From: Providencia burhodogranariea DSM 19968
GTDB lineage: Bacteria; Pseudomonadota; Gammaproteobacteria; Enterobacterales; Enterobacteriaceae
Direction of reading: 5' to 3'
Assembly (NCBI RefSeq): GCF_000314855.2
Contig: NZ_KB233223.1
Span: forward strand, 695,904 to 759,903
DNA length: 64,000 nt
Below the pieces are notes generated by a model. That model ran no database searches. It was given only the letters and a program-made list of their open reading frames with translations, and was not told where the DNA came from. The translations under genes and the position numbers were made by a program. Shown here piece by piece: positions 1 through 9,693 of the stretch (position 1 is its first letter; each line of letters starts with the position of its first letter).

Positions 1-41
1 TAAAATCACCAGATGTTTCAGTTTTAGGTTCGGAATTATAG

Positions 42-1292
42 ATGAGTCACGAAGATCACAATCCATCCAAGCGACGCTTCATTCAAGGGGCGGGTGCTGT
101 TATGTTACTTAGCATCAGCCCGTTTGGTTTTGCTGCGAATACAAACATTGTTGCGGTTCGTATTTGGCCGGCTTCGAGCTATACGCGTGTGACTCTAGAA
201 TCAAATGTGCCGCTAAAATATCGCCAATTTGCATTGGATAACCCTGAGCGTATTGTTGTTGATCTCGAGGGAGTACAACTTAATAACGTCTTGAAAAAAA
301 TGGGCGCTCAAATTCAATCGCGTGATCCCTACCTAAAATTAGTGAGAGTTGGTCAGTATGACCCGAAAACAGTACGTCTTGTTTTTGAAGTTAAAAATAG
401 GGTCAGCCCACAAATCTTTAAGATGGCTCCAGTCTCTGAATTTAAACATCGTTTAGTGATGGATTTTTATCCTGGTAAAGGGGTAGAAACAACCGATGAT
501 CCACTGCTTGCATTATTGGAAGATTATAATAAAGGTGATTTAGAAGAGAATATGCCTGCTCAGGCTAAAAAACCAGGGCAAGCAGGTAAAGATCGCCCTA
601 TTATTATTATGATTGATCCTGGCCATGGTGGTGAAGATCCCGGTGCTATTGGGAAATATAAAACACGAGAGAAAGATGTCGTGTTGCAGATTGCGCGTCG
701 TTTAAAAGCTCTGATTGATAAAGATCCTGAAATGCGTGCTCATATGACACGTAATGAAGATGTGTTTATTCCATTGCAAGTTAGGGTTGCTAAAGCACGT
801 AAAATGCAGGCTGATTTATTTGTTTCTATTCACGCTGATGCCTTTACTAATCGCTCTGCACATGGTTCATCCGTTTTTGCTTTATCAACCAAAGGCGCAA
901 CGAGTAATACCGCTCGTTACTTAGCTCAGACTCAGAATGAGGCTGACTTAATTGGTGGCGTAAGTAAAAGTGGCGATGTCTATCTTGACCATACAATGCT
1001 TGATTTAGTTCAAACGGCTACGATTAATGATAGTTTAAAGTTTGGTGATGAAGTTTTATCGCGTATGGGCAAAGTGAATAGGTTACATAAAAATAAAGTT
1101 GATCAGGCAGGCTTTGCGGTTCTTAAGGCACCAGAAATCCCATCTATCTTAGTTGAGACGGCGTTTATTAGTAATTTAGAAGAAGAACGAAAACTTAAAA
1201 CAGCGAAATTTCAGCAACAGATGGCAGAGTCCATTTTTCAAGGTATCAAAGCATACTTCCGTAATGGTGGTAAGCTTACAATTAGAAATTAA
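42..1292 (+). CDS. amiC: N-acetylmuramoyl-L-alanine amidase AmiC
   Basis: Periplasmic zinc amidase that cleaves septal peptidoglycan between MurNAc and L-Ala so that daughter cells can separate. The N-terminus has a twin-arginine export signal (KRRFIQGAG followed by a hydrophobic run ending near AANT). An AMIN septum-targeting domain covers about residues 35-140 and an Amidase_3 domain about 190-410. Visible zinc and catalytic residues are H195 in DPGHGG, E210, H264 in SIHADAF and E372 in VETAF. At 416 residues it matches E. coli AmiC (417). It faces the fMet tRNA cluster, as in E. coli. The ATG start gives the complete Tat signal. Confidence 0.97.
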   Translation: MSHEDHNPSKRRFIQGAGAVMLLSISPFGFAANTNIVAVRIWPASSYTRVTLESNVPLKYRQFALDNPERIVVDLEGVQLNNVLKKMGAQIQSRDPYLKLVRVGQYDPKTVRLVFEVKNRVSPQIFKMAPVSEFKHRLVMDFYPGKGVETTDDPLLALLEDYNKGDLEENMPAQAKKPGQAGKDRPIIIMIDPGHGGEDPGAIGKYKTREKDVVLQIARRLKALIDKDPEMRAHMTRNEDVFIPLQVRVAKARKMQADLFVSIHADAFTNRSAHGSSVFALSTKGATSNTARYLAQTQNEADLIGGVSKSGDVYLDHTMLDLVQTATINDSLKFGDEVLSRMGKVNRLHKNKVDQAGFAVLKAPEIPSILVETAFISNLEEERKLKTAKFQQQMAESIFQGIKAYFRNGGKLTIRN

Positions 1293-1293
1293 T

Positions 1294-1345
1294 ATGTACC
1301 CGTCATCCATCAAGTTAGATGGGCATTATGACTGAGCTACCTCAT
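1294..1345. repeat. possible degenerate copy of a dispersed intergenic repeat
   Basis: Directly after amiC the sequence TACCCGTCATCCATCAAG resembles the left end of longer repeat elements near 35.6 and 37.3 kb (CGTCATGCTTTCAAGTTG type). Short complementary arms CCATC and GATGG are present. No clear T-tract follows, so it is not a convincing terminator. The assignment rests on similarity by eye only. Confidence 0.3.
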
Positions 1346-1502
1346 ATATATTCCCTCGAAGCTATATATCTTCAATTTTTTACTATATAACAAATAGTTA
1401 AATGTTAATGGGCGACAAACTGAAAAGTAAATTGCTTTTTTAGGGGGGGAGGAAATTATAATATTAGGAATGATTTAGAATCATAGGGGAATCATTAAAA
1501 AC

Positions 1503-1579
<77 letters not shown>

Positions 1580-1609
1580 ACTGAAGAGGCTAAATATTTC
1601 AGGTAAAAT

Positions 1610-1686
<77 letters not shown>

Positions 1687-1718
1687 CCTGAAATACTTTT
1701 ACTACACTAACAAATTAT

Positions 1719-1795
<77 letters not shown>

Positions 1796-1808
1796 TCCGA
1801 TAGCGGGC

Positions 1809-1836
1809 ACTATACGCGGGATGAGATCTGATGCAA
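1809..1836 (-). promoter_or_regulatory. promoter of the fMet tRNA operon
   Basis: On the minus strand TTGCAT is followed by 16 nt and TATAGT, then a GC-rich discriminator (GCCCGC) before the first tRNA. This fits a sigma-70 stable-RNA promoter of the kind subject to stringent control. Regulation is inferred from the discriminator only. Confidence 0.7.
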
Positions 1837-2023
1837 GTTTTTTCGTGTTTTTTTTCAATTTTTAGCATTGATAGAACAAAATATATGCTCTACGTTCGTT
1901 TTTTATGCGTTCGTGGATATGTATAGCTGTATTAATTGATTAACTAAATAGTATTACCCGTTTCATTATTAATATGGGTTTGCTATTGTGCGCTTCATAT
2001 TGGATTGGTGTGGGCGGTATAAC

Positions 2024-3130
2024 ATGAAATTATGGCAAAAGTGGTGTGTGGCAGGAACTTTTCTTTCTTTACTTGTCGGTTGTCAGTCACATCCAACAAG
2101 CAAAGGGCAGCAGTATAAAGATGGTCGTTTAAATCAAGACCTTCAACAGGTCAATCAATTGAATGTTCAGGGACGCCCAATCAATACACAAGATTTTAAT
2201 CAGCAAGTTGTTGAAATCAAAAAAGCATCACCACGGTTATTTCAAAACAATAATGATACTTACCACGCGATCGAAAATTGGTTAGTTGCTGGTGGTGATC
2301 CTGCAACCTTAGCAAACTTTAATTTAACGGCTTTCCAAATGGAAGGTGCCGATAATTATGGCAACGTTCAATTTACGGGATACTACACACCAGTTATTGA
2401 GGCTCGCTATAAACCGCAAGGAGAATTTCGTCATCCACTTTATGGCATGCCGCCAAAAGGAAAAAATCGCTTACCTAGCCGAGCCGCTATCTATAATGGC
2501 GCTTTAAGCAAAAATTTAATTTTAGCTTACAGTAATTCAGCGGTTGATAACTTTATGATGGAAGTTCAAGGCAGCGGCTATGTTGATTTTGGTGATGGTA
2601 GTCCACTCAATTTCTTTGGCTATGCGGGTAAAAATGGTCATGCTTATAAAAGCATTGGCAAAGTACTTGTCGATCGTGGGGAAGTGCCTCTAGATAAAAT
2701 GTCACTACAAGCTATTCACGATTGGACAAATAGCCATAGTGAACAAGAAGTTCGTCAATTATTAGAAGAAAATACCTCTTTTGTTTTCTTTAAGCCACAA
2801 TCGTTTGTTCCTGTTCGAGGAGCGAGTGCTGTGCCATTAATTGCGAAAGCATCTGTTGCATCAGATAAAACATTGATCCCACCAGGAACGGCGTTATTAG
2901 CTGAAGTACCTGTTCTTGATAATACGGGTAAATTTACGGGGCGTTATGAAATGCGTATGATGGTTGCCTTGGATGTTGGTGGTGCGATTAAAGGCCATCA
3001 TTTCGATATTTATCATGGAACGGGTCATGAAGCAGGTAAAATGGCCGGTTTTTATAATCATTACGGGAGAGTGTGGGTGTTGAAAAAGAGCCAGACACTG
3101 TTCGGTACAAGTAGTAATCGTTTTAACTAA
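2024..3130 (+). CDS. mltA: membrane-bound lytic murein transglycosylase A
   Basis: Outer-membrane lipoprotein that cleaves peptidoglycan glycan strands to leave 1,6-anhydro-MurNAc ends. The start is the ATG that gives a short lipoprotein signal with lipobox LVGC; an upstream GTG in the same frame would add 12 residues before the signal and is less likely. The product is 368 residues (E. coli 365). Conserved stretches MEGADNYGNVQFTGYYTPV and GSGYVDFGDGSPLNFFGYAG, and the C-terminal 3D domain (ALDVGGAIKGHHFDIYHG, with the likely catalytic Asp), identify the family. Confidence 0.96.
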   Translation: MKLWQKWCVAGTFLSLLVGCQSHPTSKGQQYKDGRLNQDLQQVNQLNVQGRPINTQDFNQQVVEIKKASPRLFQNNNDTYHAIENWLVAGGDPATLANFNLTAFQMEGADNYGNVQFTGYYTPVIEARYKPQGEFRHPLYGMPPKGKNRLPSRAAIYNGALSKNLILAYSNSAVDNFMMEVQGSGYVDFGDGSPLNFFGYAGKNGHAYKSIGKVLVDRGEVPLDKMSLQAIHDWTNSHSEQEVRQLLEENTSFVFFKPQSFVPVRGASAVPLIAKASVASDKTLIPPGTALLAEVPVLDNTGKFTGRYEMRMMVALDVGGAIKGHHFDIYHGTGHEAGKMAGFYNHYGRVWVLKKSQTLFGTSSNRFN

Positions 3131-3144
3131 GGTCGTTGGCTATT

Positions 3145-3963
3145 ATGCAAACTAAGCTTTCTGATGCTTGGATACAGCGCTTTGCTGGAATAGGACGTCT
3201 CTATGGGCAGCATGCGCTGTCTCTTTTTGCTCGTTCTCATCTTTGTGTCATCGGTATTGGCGGCGTTGGTGTTTGGGCTGCTGAAGCATTAGCACGAACA
3301 GGTATTGGATATATCACCCTTATTGATATGGATGATATATGTACCACCAATACTAATCGTCAGTTACATGCACTTAAGTCTACGGTTGGGCAACCAAAGG
3401 TAGAGGTAATGAAAGCACGTATTCTGGAAATTAATCCGGAATGTGTTGTTAATGTTGTGGATGACTTTGTGACTGTCGACAATGTTTCTGAGTTGCTTAG
3501 TGCTGGTTTTGACTATGTTATTGATGCGATTGATAGCGTGAGACCTAAAGCGGCCTTACTTGCTTATTGCCGCCGCTATAAAATTCCGGTGGTGACAACC
3601 GGTGGTGCTGGTGGACAGATTGATCCGACACAAATTCAGGTTGTTGATCTCGCTAAAACAGTACAAGACCCTTTAGCTGCTAAACTTCGTGAACGCCTAA
3701 AATCTGATTTTAATGTGACTAAAAATAGTAAAGGCAAGTTGGGAATTGATTGCGTATTTTCAACAGAGCAATTGGTGTATCCACAAAGTGATGGTTCTGT
3801 TTGTGCAGCAAAAAGTACGGCAGATGGTTCTAAAAGAATGGATTGTGCCTCAGGTTTTGGTGCTGCAACTATGGTGACGGCAAGTTTTGGTTTTATTGCT
3901 GTTTCTCATGCGCTGAAGAAAATGGTTGCTAAAGCTGAACGGGAACGTTCGCAGAAAAACTGA
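3145..3963 (+). CDS. tcdA: tRNA threonylcarbamoyladenosine dehydratase
   Basis: ThiF/MoeB/E1-like enzyme that uses ATP to cyclise t6A37 in ANN-decoding tRNAs to ct6A; also known as CsdL and supplied by the CsdA-CsdE sulfur relay. The N-terminal Rossmann motif GIGGVGVWAAEALARTG is followed by the ATP-site stretch DMDDICTTNTNRQ and the late DCASGFGAATMV segment. It is 272 residues (E. coli 268). The ATG was chosen over a TTG three codons upstream because the AAGG ribosome-binding site lies only 3 nt from the TTG. It converges on csdE, as in E. coli. Confidence 0.96.
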   Translation: MQTKLSDAWIQRFAGIGRLYGQHALSLFARSHLCVIGIGGVGVWAAEALARTGIGYITLIDMDDICTTNTNRQLHALKSTVGQPKVEVMKARILEINPECVVNVVDDFVTVDNVSELLSAGFDYVIDAIDSVRPKAALLAYCRRYKIPVVTTGGAGGQIDPTQIQVVDLAKTVQDPLAAKLRERLKSDFNVTKNSKGKLGIDCVFSTEQLVYPQSDGSVCAAKSTADGSKRMDCASGFGAATMVTASFGFIAVSHALKKMVAKAERERSQKN

Positions 3964-3981
3964 GGCTATTTAATAGCCTCA
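3955..3981 (-). terminator. intrinsic terminator of csdA-csdE
   Basis: A perfect 8-bp stem (TGAGGCTA / TAGCCTCA) with a 5-nt loop is followed on the minus strand by a short U-run (AGTTTTT). It overlaps the end of tcdA. On the plus strand no T-run follows, so it mainly serves the minus-strand pair. Confidence 0.7.
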
Positions 3982-3987
3982 AAAAAA

Positions 3988-4449
3988 TTATTCAGCGGGA
4001 GTCATTTCATTAGCAATGTTCTGGATAGTCACAATTAATGCGGCTATCCCATTTTGCCGTGATTCACTCAGTTGACTTGAAAGGCCAGTTTTATTCAAAA
4101 TATCTTTAAAATCGATAGAAACGATTTCTTGGCTATTTTTTTGTTCGATAGAAGCTAATAAAATCGCAAATAAACCTTTAACGACTCGACCTTCACTATC
4201 TCCATAAAAATGAAATGTTTGGTCATCATTTAGCCTAGCGCCAATCCACACGCGGTTTTCACATCCTTTTACTTCCTGAGTCTCTTGTATTTCATCTTCA
4301 GTCAATGTTGGTAACTGGCGAGCTAGCTGGATGAGTGTTCGATATTTATCTTCCCACGCTTTTTGTGCTGAAAGTTGGTCTATTATCTCCTCAATTTTCA
4401 ACTCTGTACCAAAAGGGTGTGGAGCAAATTTAGGTGTAATTGAAGTCAT
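3988..4449 (-). CDS. csdE: sulfur acceptor protein CsdE
   Basis: SufE-family partner that takes persulfide sulfur from CsdA and passes it on, with TcdA as a known partner in E. coli. The acceptor cysteine is C63 in EVKGCENRVW, equivalent to E. coli C61. The family motif FYGDSEGRVVKGLFAILL is present. It is 153 residues, near the usual 147. It starts 9 nt after csdA ends, so the two form an operon convergent with tcdA. Confidence 0.95.
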   Translation of the reverse strand: MTSITPKFAPHPFGTELKIEEIIDQLSAQKAWEDKYRTLIQLARQLPTLTEDEIQETQEVKGCENRVWIGARLNDDQTFHFYGDSEGRVVKGLFAILLASIEQKNSQEIVSIDFKDILNKTGLSSQLSESRQNGIAALIVTIQNIANEMTPAE

Positions 4450-4458
4450 TAGGCTTCC

Positions 4459-5667
4459 TTATTCATCATTCAGTATCGAAAGTGCAAACTTTACTGCATT
4501 AGTAAATTTATCAATGTCTTGCATAGTATTATAGGGCATGACAGAAATTCGTAAACAGCCTCTAATATTAATGGCATCCATTAATGGTTGTGCACAATGT
4601 TGGCCATAGCGTAATGCAATTTTTTGTTCAGTCAATAAGAGACCTAAATCGCTATGATGTATGCCACTAAAATTAAAAGTTAATAACGATGAGTCAGGTT
4701 GGCTATAGCAAATAAATCCTTTAAGCTGACTGAGTTGCCTATGAGCATAATCGATTAATGAGCAACAGTAGGCTTCGGACGCGTGCAGATCGATTTGGGA
4801 TAACCAATCTAGAGTTGCAGAAAAGGCGATAACTCCGGCTATATTAGGTGTGCCAGCTTCAAAGCAGTGTGGTATAGGCGCTGGTGTAAAATGCTCAAAG
4901 CTAACGTCTGTTAGCATTTTTCCACCGCCATGCCATGGTGACATATTTGCGAGTAATTCCGGTTTACCATAGCAAGTCCCAAGGCCTGTTGGGCCATAAA
5001 GCTTATGGGCAGAAAATGCATAAAAATCAATGTCCATTGCACGGACATCAATAGGGTGATGAACAACACCTTGTGCGCCATCAACAACAACAAGTGCTCC
5101 TGTTGTATGAGCTAACTGGGTAATGGTGGCAATACTTGGTTGAAAGCCAGTAACATTTGACATTTGAGTGATAGCAATGACCTTACTTCGCTCATTCAGT
5201 AGTGATTTTAGGGTATCAATGTCCAGTATATGTTTATTATTTATAGGCCATTTAATTATTTTAGCGCCAGTTTGCTGAGCGAGAATTATCCAAGGTAATA
5301 AATTAGAGTGATGCTCTAATTCACTCACAATGATTTCATCATTAGGTTTTAATTGGCTTCTAAAATAGCTCTGAGCGATTAGATTAATGGACTCTGTTGT
5401 TCCTCGTGTCCAAATAATGGTATTTTCACTCTCTGCATTAATCAATTTTGCAGCACGTTTTCGCCCTTGCTCATAATTTTCAGTGATCTTTAGTGATTCA
5501 AGGGATTGCCCTCGATAAACTGAGCTACCTGACAGTCGATAATAATCATTTGAAGCTTGCGACATCGATGACGGTTTTAACGCAGTTGCGGCACTATCGA
5601 GAAAAATTATCTCTGAACTGATAGCAGGAAATTGCTCTCGAAATTGTTTTGCAGAAAATTGATGCAT
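4459..5667 (-). CDS. csdA: cysteine desulfurase CsdA
   Basis: PLP-dependent class-V aminotransferase-fold enzyme that converts cysteine to alanine and a persulfide. The PLP lysine is K222 in SAHKLYGPTG and the catalytic cysteine is C358 in RYGQHCAQP, the same number as in E. coli CsdA. Other family motifs are RGTTESINL, ELEHHSNLLPW and VVDGAQGVVH. It is 402 residues against 401 in E. coli. It is the first gene of csdA-csdE. Confidence 0.96.
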   Translation of the reverse strand: MHQFSAKQFREQFPAISSEIIFLDSAATALKPSSMSQASNDYYRLSGSSVYRGQSLESLKITENYEQGRKRAAKLINAESENTIIWTRGTTESINLIAQSYFRSQLKPNDEIIVSELEHHSNLLPWIILAQQTGAKIIKWPINNKHILDIDTLKSLLNERSKVIAITQMSNVTGFQPSIATITQLAHTTGALVVVDGAQGVVHHPIDVRAMDIDFYAFSAHKLYGPTGLGTCYGKPELLANMSPWHGGGKMLTDVSFEHFTPAPIPHCFEAGTPNIAGVIAFSATLDWLSQIDLHASEAYCCSLIDYAHRQLSQLKGFICYSQPDSSLLTFNFSGIHHSDLGLLLTEQKIALRYGQHCAQPLMDAINIRGCLRISVMPYNTMQDIDKFTNAVKFALSILNDE

Positions 5668-5973
5668 TATATGTATTCTTTATTTAAATATTAGGGGTTT
5701 CATTTGTAATGAGGGTGATAAATGATATTATCATTTCCCAGTTGAAAGATTTTGTTACATTTGATTTTTTATAATTATACTAAAGCTTGAAAATGCATGG
5801 GAATGATTATGTGTTTTGCCACACAATGCAATCATTTTTGTTTAACTTTATAAGCGATTAGTTTTATAACTTATTCAAATTTAATCTTTATCCCCAATAT
5901 TTAGCTGAGTGTATTTTTTGTAAATTAGGTTAGATTCAATTGCTTTTGATGATGTGGCAAACGTTTTTTTGAT
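5668..5973. other. AT-rich intergenic region between csdA and gcvB
   Basis: About 300 bases without a coding sequence. E. coli has the small lipoprotein gene ygdI between csdA and gcvB; no lipobox-bearing reading frame is seen here, so ygdI appears absent. The csdA promoter should lie here, but no hexamer pair stands out. Confidence 0.5.
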
Positions 5974-6002
5974 AAAAAAAAGCACCGCGCTTAGGGCGGT
6001 GC
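5974..6002 (-). terminator. GcvB Rho-independent terminator
   Basis: A 7-bp GC-rich stem (GCACCGC / GCGGTGC on the plus strand) with a 7-nt loop is followed by eight U residues on the minus strand. It forms the 3' end and Hfq-binding tail of GcvB. Confidence 0.93.
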
Positions 6003-6173
6003 ATATAAAAAATCACTATGGACAGACAGGGTAAATGTACAGGAAGTGACAACAGTAGCTAACGCTACAAAGTCTGGTATTTCCAGACAACTTGCAAACA
6101 CAACATCACAACCACAAAGCCAAAAGTATCAAAGTAACTAAACTCCTCAACTTTTCGTTCCGGCTTAGGAAGT
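5974..6173 (-). ncRNA. gcvB: GcvB small regulatory RNA
   Basis: Hfq-dependent sRNA that represses many amino-acid and peptide transporter mRNAs and is activated by GcvA. The minus strand begins ACTTCCTAAGCCGGAACGAA, nearly the E. coli 5' end, and contains the GU-rich R1 seed (GGTTGTGATGTTGTGTTTGC), the conserved block CACTTCCTGTACATTTACCC then TGTCTGTCCATAGTGATT, and a GC-rich terminator with U8. It is about 200 nt (E. coli 205). R1 lacks roughly one GTTGT unit relative to E. coli. It is divergent from gcvA, as expected. Confidence 0.95.
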
Positions 6174-6179
6174 ACGTAT

Positions 6180-6208
6180 ACTATAGGTATTTACTGGCGT
6201 ATCCTCAA
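6180..6208 (-). promoter_or_regulatory. gcvB promoter
   Basis: On the minus strand TTGAGG, 17 nt, then TATAGT, placing the start at the conserved ACTTCC 5' end of GcvB. It overlaps the gcvA promoter region, so GcvA bound here could activate gcvB and repress itself, as known in E. coli. Confidence 0.75.
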
Positions 6209-6217
6209 GGGACAATT

Positions 6218-6223
6218 TATAAT
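6218..6223 (+). promoter_or_regulatory. likely -10 element of gcvA
   Basis: A perfect TATAAT lies about 50 nt upstream of the gcvA start. No good -35 hexamer is present at 16-18 nt. This is compatible with a weak, autoregulated promoter in the shared gcvA/gcvB control region. Confidence 0.45.
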
Positions 6224-6274
6224 GCTTCGGATGAAAAAAACTAATACATATAACCATGTCGAGTAGAAGTGATT

Positions 6275-7216
6275 ATGTCTAAAAGATTACCGCCACTTAA
6301 TGCACTAAGGGTATTTGATGCGGCCGCTCGTCATTTAAGTTTTACTAAAGCGGCAGAAGAATTATTTGTCACTCAAGCTGCTGTTAGTCACCAAATGAAA
6401 AGCTTGGAAGATTTTCTTGGATTAAAATTATTTCGCCGTCGAAATCGCTCCCTTTTATTAACAGAAGAAGGGCAAAGTTATTACCTCGATATTAAAGAAA
6501 TATTCTCTTCAATTAATGAAGCGACAAGGAAATTACAAGCGCGCAGTGCTAAAGGGGCATTAACTGTTAGTCTATCCCCTAGTTTTGCTATTCAATGGCT
6601 GGTACCGCGTCTTTCTAGCTTTAATCAAGCCTATCCAGGAATTGATGTACGGATTCAAGCGGTTGATAGGGAAGAAGATAAGCTTGCCGATGATGTTGAT
6701 GTTGCAATCTTTTATGGGAGAGGTAACTGGCCTGCTTTAAGGACAGATAGATTGTACGCAGAATATTTAATGCCTGTATGTTCACCTGCATTCTTAACGG
6801 GAGCACATCCGTTAAAGCAACCAGAAGATTTAGTTAATCATACTTTATTACATGATTCATCTCGCAGGGATTGGCAAGCATATATTCGCCAATTAGAATT
6901 ACACAATGTTGTCAATGTACAACAAGGTCCTATTTTTAGTCATAGTGCTATGGTGATACAGGCTGCTGTACATGGCCAAGGAGTTGCATTAACCAATAAT
7001 GTCATGGCTAAAAATGAAATAGATGCAGGTCGATTAGTGTGCCCATTTAGTGAGGTACTCATCAGTAAGAATGCGTTTTACCTTGTTTGCCAAGAAAACC
7101 AAGCAGATTTAGGTAAAATAGCTGCTTTTCGCCAATGGATCCTTGCTCAAGCGGCAAGTGAGCAAGAAAAGTTGGGCTTTATTACGGGTGACCAAGATGT
7201 TGCCCCTACTCAGTAA
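6275..7216 (+). CDS. gcvA: glycine cleavage system transcriptional regulator GcvA
   Basis: LysR-family regulator of the glycine cleavage operon gcvTHP and of gcvB. The N-terminal helix-turn-helix covers about residues 5-65 (LSFTKAAEELFVTQAAVSHQ) and the effector-binding domain the rest. It is 313 residues (E. coli 305), with a slightly longer C-terminal tail. The ATG that begins MSKRLPPLNALRVFD, identical to the E. coli start, was preferred over a GTG two codons upstream. It is divergent from gcvB. Confidence 0.96.
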   Translation: MSKRLPPLNALRVFDAAARHLSFTKAAEELFVTQAAVSHQMKSLEDFLGLKLFRRRNRSLLLTEEGQSYYLDIKEIFSSINEATRKLQARSAKGALTVSLSPSFAIQWLVPRLSSFNQAYPGIDVRIQAVDREEDKLADDVDVAIFYGRGNWPALRTDRLYAEYLMPVCSPAFLTGAHPLKQPEDLVNHTLLHDSSRRDWQAYIRQLELHNVVNVQQGPIFSHSAMVIQAAVHGQGVALTNNVMAKNEIDAGRLVCPFSEVLISKNAFYLVCQENQADLGKIAAFRQWILAQAASEQEKLGFITGDQDVAPTQ

Positions 7217-7242
7217 TCATAGTTAAATAAAAAGGTGTTACT

Positions 7243-7638
7243 GTGAATAGTCGTTTAATGTTAATTTTTGCAGGTATTAGTGGCTTTTTTACTGTGGCCT
7301 TTGGTGCTATTGGTACCCATGCACTCTCATCAATTATGAGCGCTCATCAGATGGAGTGGATTCAAATTGGTTTACGTTATCAAATGCTACATACAATAGC
7401 TTTAATGGTACTCGGCGCTATTTTATTGCGTAAAGTAGTCCTATGGTTTTATTGGTGTGGTGTTTTTTTTGCTGTAGGCATACTTCTTTTTAGTGGTAGC
7501 CTTTATTGTATGGCCTTATTACAGGTAAAATACTTTTCCTATTTTACGCCAATAGGGGGAGTATGTTTTCTTATTGGCTGGCTGTTGGTCGTTATCGGCG
7601 CTATGCGTCTAAGGAAACCGGCGTTACGCCATGAGTAA
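7243..7638 (+). CDS. ygdD: DUF423 inner-membrane protein YgdD
   Basis: Small DUF423 membrane protein of unknown function. Four hydrophobic segments are visible at about residues 5-25, 45-65, 70-90 and 97-120. It closely matches E. coli YgdD (131 residues in both), including [11 protein letters not shown] and [12 protein letters not shown]. The start is GTG behind an AAGGTG site. It overlaps rlmM by 8 nt, so gcvA, ygdD and rlmM may be cotranscribed. Confidence 0.93.
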   Translation: MNSRLMLIFAGISGFFTVAFGAIGTHALSSIMSAHQMEWIQIGLRYQMLHTIALMVLGAILLRKVVLWFYWCGVFFAVGILLFSGSLYCMALLQVKYFSYFTPIGGVCFLIGWLLVVIGAMRLRKPALRHE

Positions 7639-8728
7639 TAAAATTGCATTATATTGTCGCCAAGGCTTTGAAAAAGAGTGTGCGGCAGAAATTACTGATA
7701 AAGCAAGCCAAAAAGAGATTTTTGGTTTTGCTCGTGTAAAAGAAAATAGTGGTTACGTTATTTTTGAATGCTATCAAGCTGAAGATGCGGATAGGCTTGC
7801 ACGCGAAATTTCTTTTCGTGAGTTAATTTTTGCACGTCAGATGATTGTAGTTGGTGATTTATTGAAAGATTTACCACCAGAAGATCGTATTACACCTATT
7901 ATTAAAGTGCTTAGTCAACAGGTAGATAGGGCAGGGGATATTCGTGTTGAAGTTGCTGATACGAATGAAAGCAAAGAGCTAATGAAATTTTGCCGTAAAT
8001 TTACGGTGCCTTTGCGTAATGCGCTGAGAAAAGAAAGAATCTTACTTGATAAAGAAAATTTTAAACGTCCTATCGTGCATGTTTTCTTTATTGCGTCAGG
8101 TTGCTGCTATACAGGTTACTCATACAGCAACAATAATTCTCCTTTTTATATGGGAATTCCACGTCTTAAATTACCATCAGATGCACCTAGTCGTTCAACA
8201 TTGAAGCTAGAGGAAGCATTTCATGTATTTATACCATATGACGAATGGGAAGAACGATTAGCGAGCGGAATGAATGCTGTTGATTTAGGCGCTTGTCCCG
8301 GTGGTTGGACATATCAATTAGTTCAACGTAGCATGATGGTACATGCTGTTGATAATGGCCCTATTGCCGAAAGTTTGATGCAAACAGGGCAGGTAAGGCA
8401 CCATCGTGCGGATGGTTTTAAGTTCAAACCAACCTCGAATAATATCACTTGGTTGGTGTGTGATATGGTTGAGAAACCGGCGAAAGTGGCAGCGTTAATG
8501 ACTGATTGGTTATTACAAGGCTGGTGTCGTGAGGCTATTTTCAACTTAAAACTACCGATGAAAAAACGCTATGAGGAAGTGTCTCATATCCTCAATAAGA
8601 TGCAGACTCAATTAAAAGAGCAGGGCATTAACGTGCGTATCCAAGCAAAACAGCTATATCATGACCGTGAAGAAATTACAGTTCATGTACAACGGATGTG
8701 GTGGGCTACTGTACCAGCACGTGATTAG
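7631..8728 (+). CDS. rlmM: 23S rRNA 2'-O-ribose C2498 methyltransferase RlmM
   Basis: SAM-dependent methyltransferase that modifies C2498 of 23S rRNA before 50S assembly. An N-terminal THUMP-type RNA-binding region covers about residues 1-170 and a Rossmann methyltransferase domain follows, with the SAM motif [11 protein letters not shown]. Catalytic-region motifs are [10 protein letters not shown] and [13 protein letters not shown]. It is 365 residues (E. coli 366). The ATG overlaps the end of ygdD. Confidence 0.96.
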   Translation: MSNKIALYCRQGFEKECAAEITDKASQKEIFGFARVKENSGYVIFECYQAEDADRLAREISFRELIFARQMIVVGDLLKDLPPEDRITPIIKVLSQQVDRAGDIRVEVADTNESKELMKFCRKFTVPLRNALRKERILLDKENFKRPIVHVFFIASGCCYTGYSYSNNNSPFYMGIPRLKLPSDAPSRSTLKLEEAFHVFIPYDEWEERLASGMNAVDLGACPGGWTYQLVQRSMMVHAVDNGPIAESLMQTGQVRHHRADGFKFKPTSNNITWLVCDMVEKPAKVAALMTDWLLQGWCREAIFNLKLPMKKRYEEVSHILNKMQTQLKEQGINVRIQAKQLYHDREEITVHVQRMWWATVPARD

Positions 8729-8850
8729 TCGTTAGTTGGTTTTATTGCCCAAAAATATTCGTGGTGTTTGAAGTCATGGGTTGACTAATCCTCTCTGGAT
8801 AGTTTTTTCTAACATGTGATTCGATATGTTTTTAGCATAGATAAAATTAG

Positions 8851-8898
8851 AACTGCTCCCCAAAAGTTGGTTACCAACTAATTAAGGCGCAGTTTTTT
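8851..8898 (+). terminator. intrinsic terminator downstream of rlmM
   Basis: Nested inverted repeats: outer AACTGC / GCAGTT enclosing AGTTGGT-T-ACCAACT, followed by a plus-strand T-run. It lies between convergent rlmM and xni and most likely ends the gcvA-ygdD-rlmM transcript. Confidence 0.75.
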
Positions 8899-8906
8899 AT
8901 TGGATT

Positions 8907-9662
8907 TTATTTTGCTTGATAGCGTAGCTGATTTAAATTTCCCTGTAGTTCAATATCGGTTCTTAGCGTTGCAATATCACGGCAAATTTTGGCAATTTCA
9001 AATTGATTGTTAAGCTTTTTTTGCCATTTATCTTCAATATTGTCTAAATTTGCAAATAAATTCTCTATCGATTGAAAGCGTTGTAAGAGTTGAGTGGCAC
9101 TTTTCGCTCCAATTCCAGCAACACCGGGTACTTTGCTACTACTAATTCCGGCGAGTCCCCAATAATCAGGTAATTGATGCGGTTTAACACCGAATTCATT
9201 TTCGATAAAAGGGGCATCTAGCCAGCGTTTTTGAAAATAATCACGAATGCGTATAGAAGGGGATAATAGTTGGCAATACCCTTTATCTGTTGAAACGATC
9301 GTCACCATTTGCCCAGCATCGGCAATTTTTTTTGCTAAGGTTGCCGCTAAATCGTCAGCTTCGTCCCCCGAAGATTGCCAACAATGAATACCTTTTACTT
9401 TAAATTGGGTTATCAATGTAGGAAGCTCAGACTGCAAATTTTCAGGCATTGGCTGACGTCCAGCTTTATAGTCAGGAAGCTTTTCATGGCGCCAACTATT
9501 GTGTCTGCCTTCTTCATCAAATACCGCAACAATATGGGTTGGTGAAGTATGGTTAATCAGCTGTAATACAGCTGATATACACCCTCCGCTACAAGGGCTA
9601 CCTTGTACGGCATGTATGCGACGAATTAAATTAAGTGCATCTATAATAAGTAAATGGATCAT
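8907..9662 (-). CDS. xni: flap endonuclease Xni (ExoIX)
   Basis: FEN-family 5'-nuclease related to the 5' domain of DNA polymerase I. It is 251 residues, the same as E. coli Xni. The PIN-like active site is visible as [19 protein letters not shown]-type [21 protein letters not shown] and [10 protein letters not shown]. The helix-hairpin-helix that binds DNA follows ([18 protein letters not shown]). It lies 31 nt downstream of ppnN on the same strand, an arrangement shared with E. coli. Confidence 0.96.
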   Translation of the reverse strand: MIHLLIIDALNLIRRIHAVQGSPCSGGCISAVLQLINHTSPTHIVAVFDEEGRHNSWRHEKLPDYKAGRQPMPENLQSELPTLITQFKVKGIHCWQSSGDEADDLAATLAKKIADAGQMVTIVSTDKGYCQLLSPSIRIRDYFQKRWLDAPFIENEFGVKPHQLPDYWGLAGISSSKVPGVAGIGAKSATQLLQRFQSIENLFANLDNIEDKWQKKLNNQFEIAKICRDIATLRTDIELQGNLNQLRYQAK

Positions 9663-9693
9663 AAAATTTATGCCATCCTTGGCCTCTATCTCT

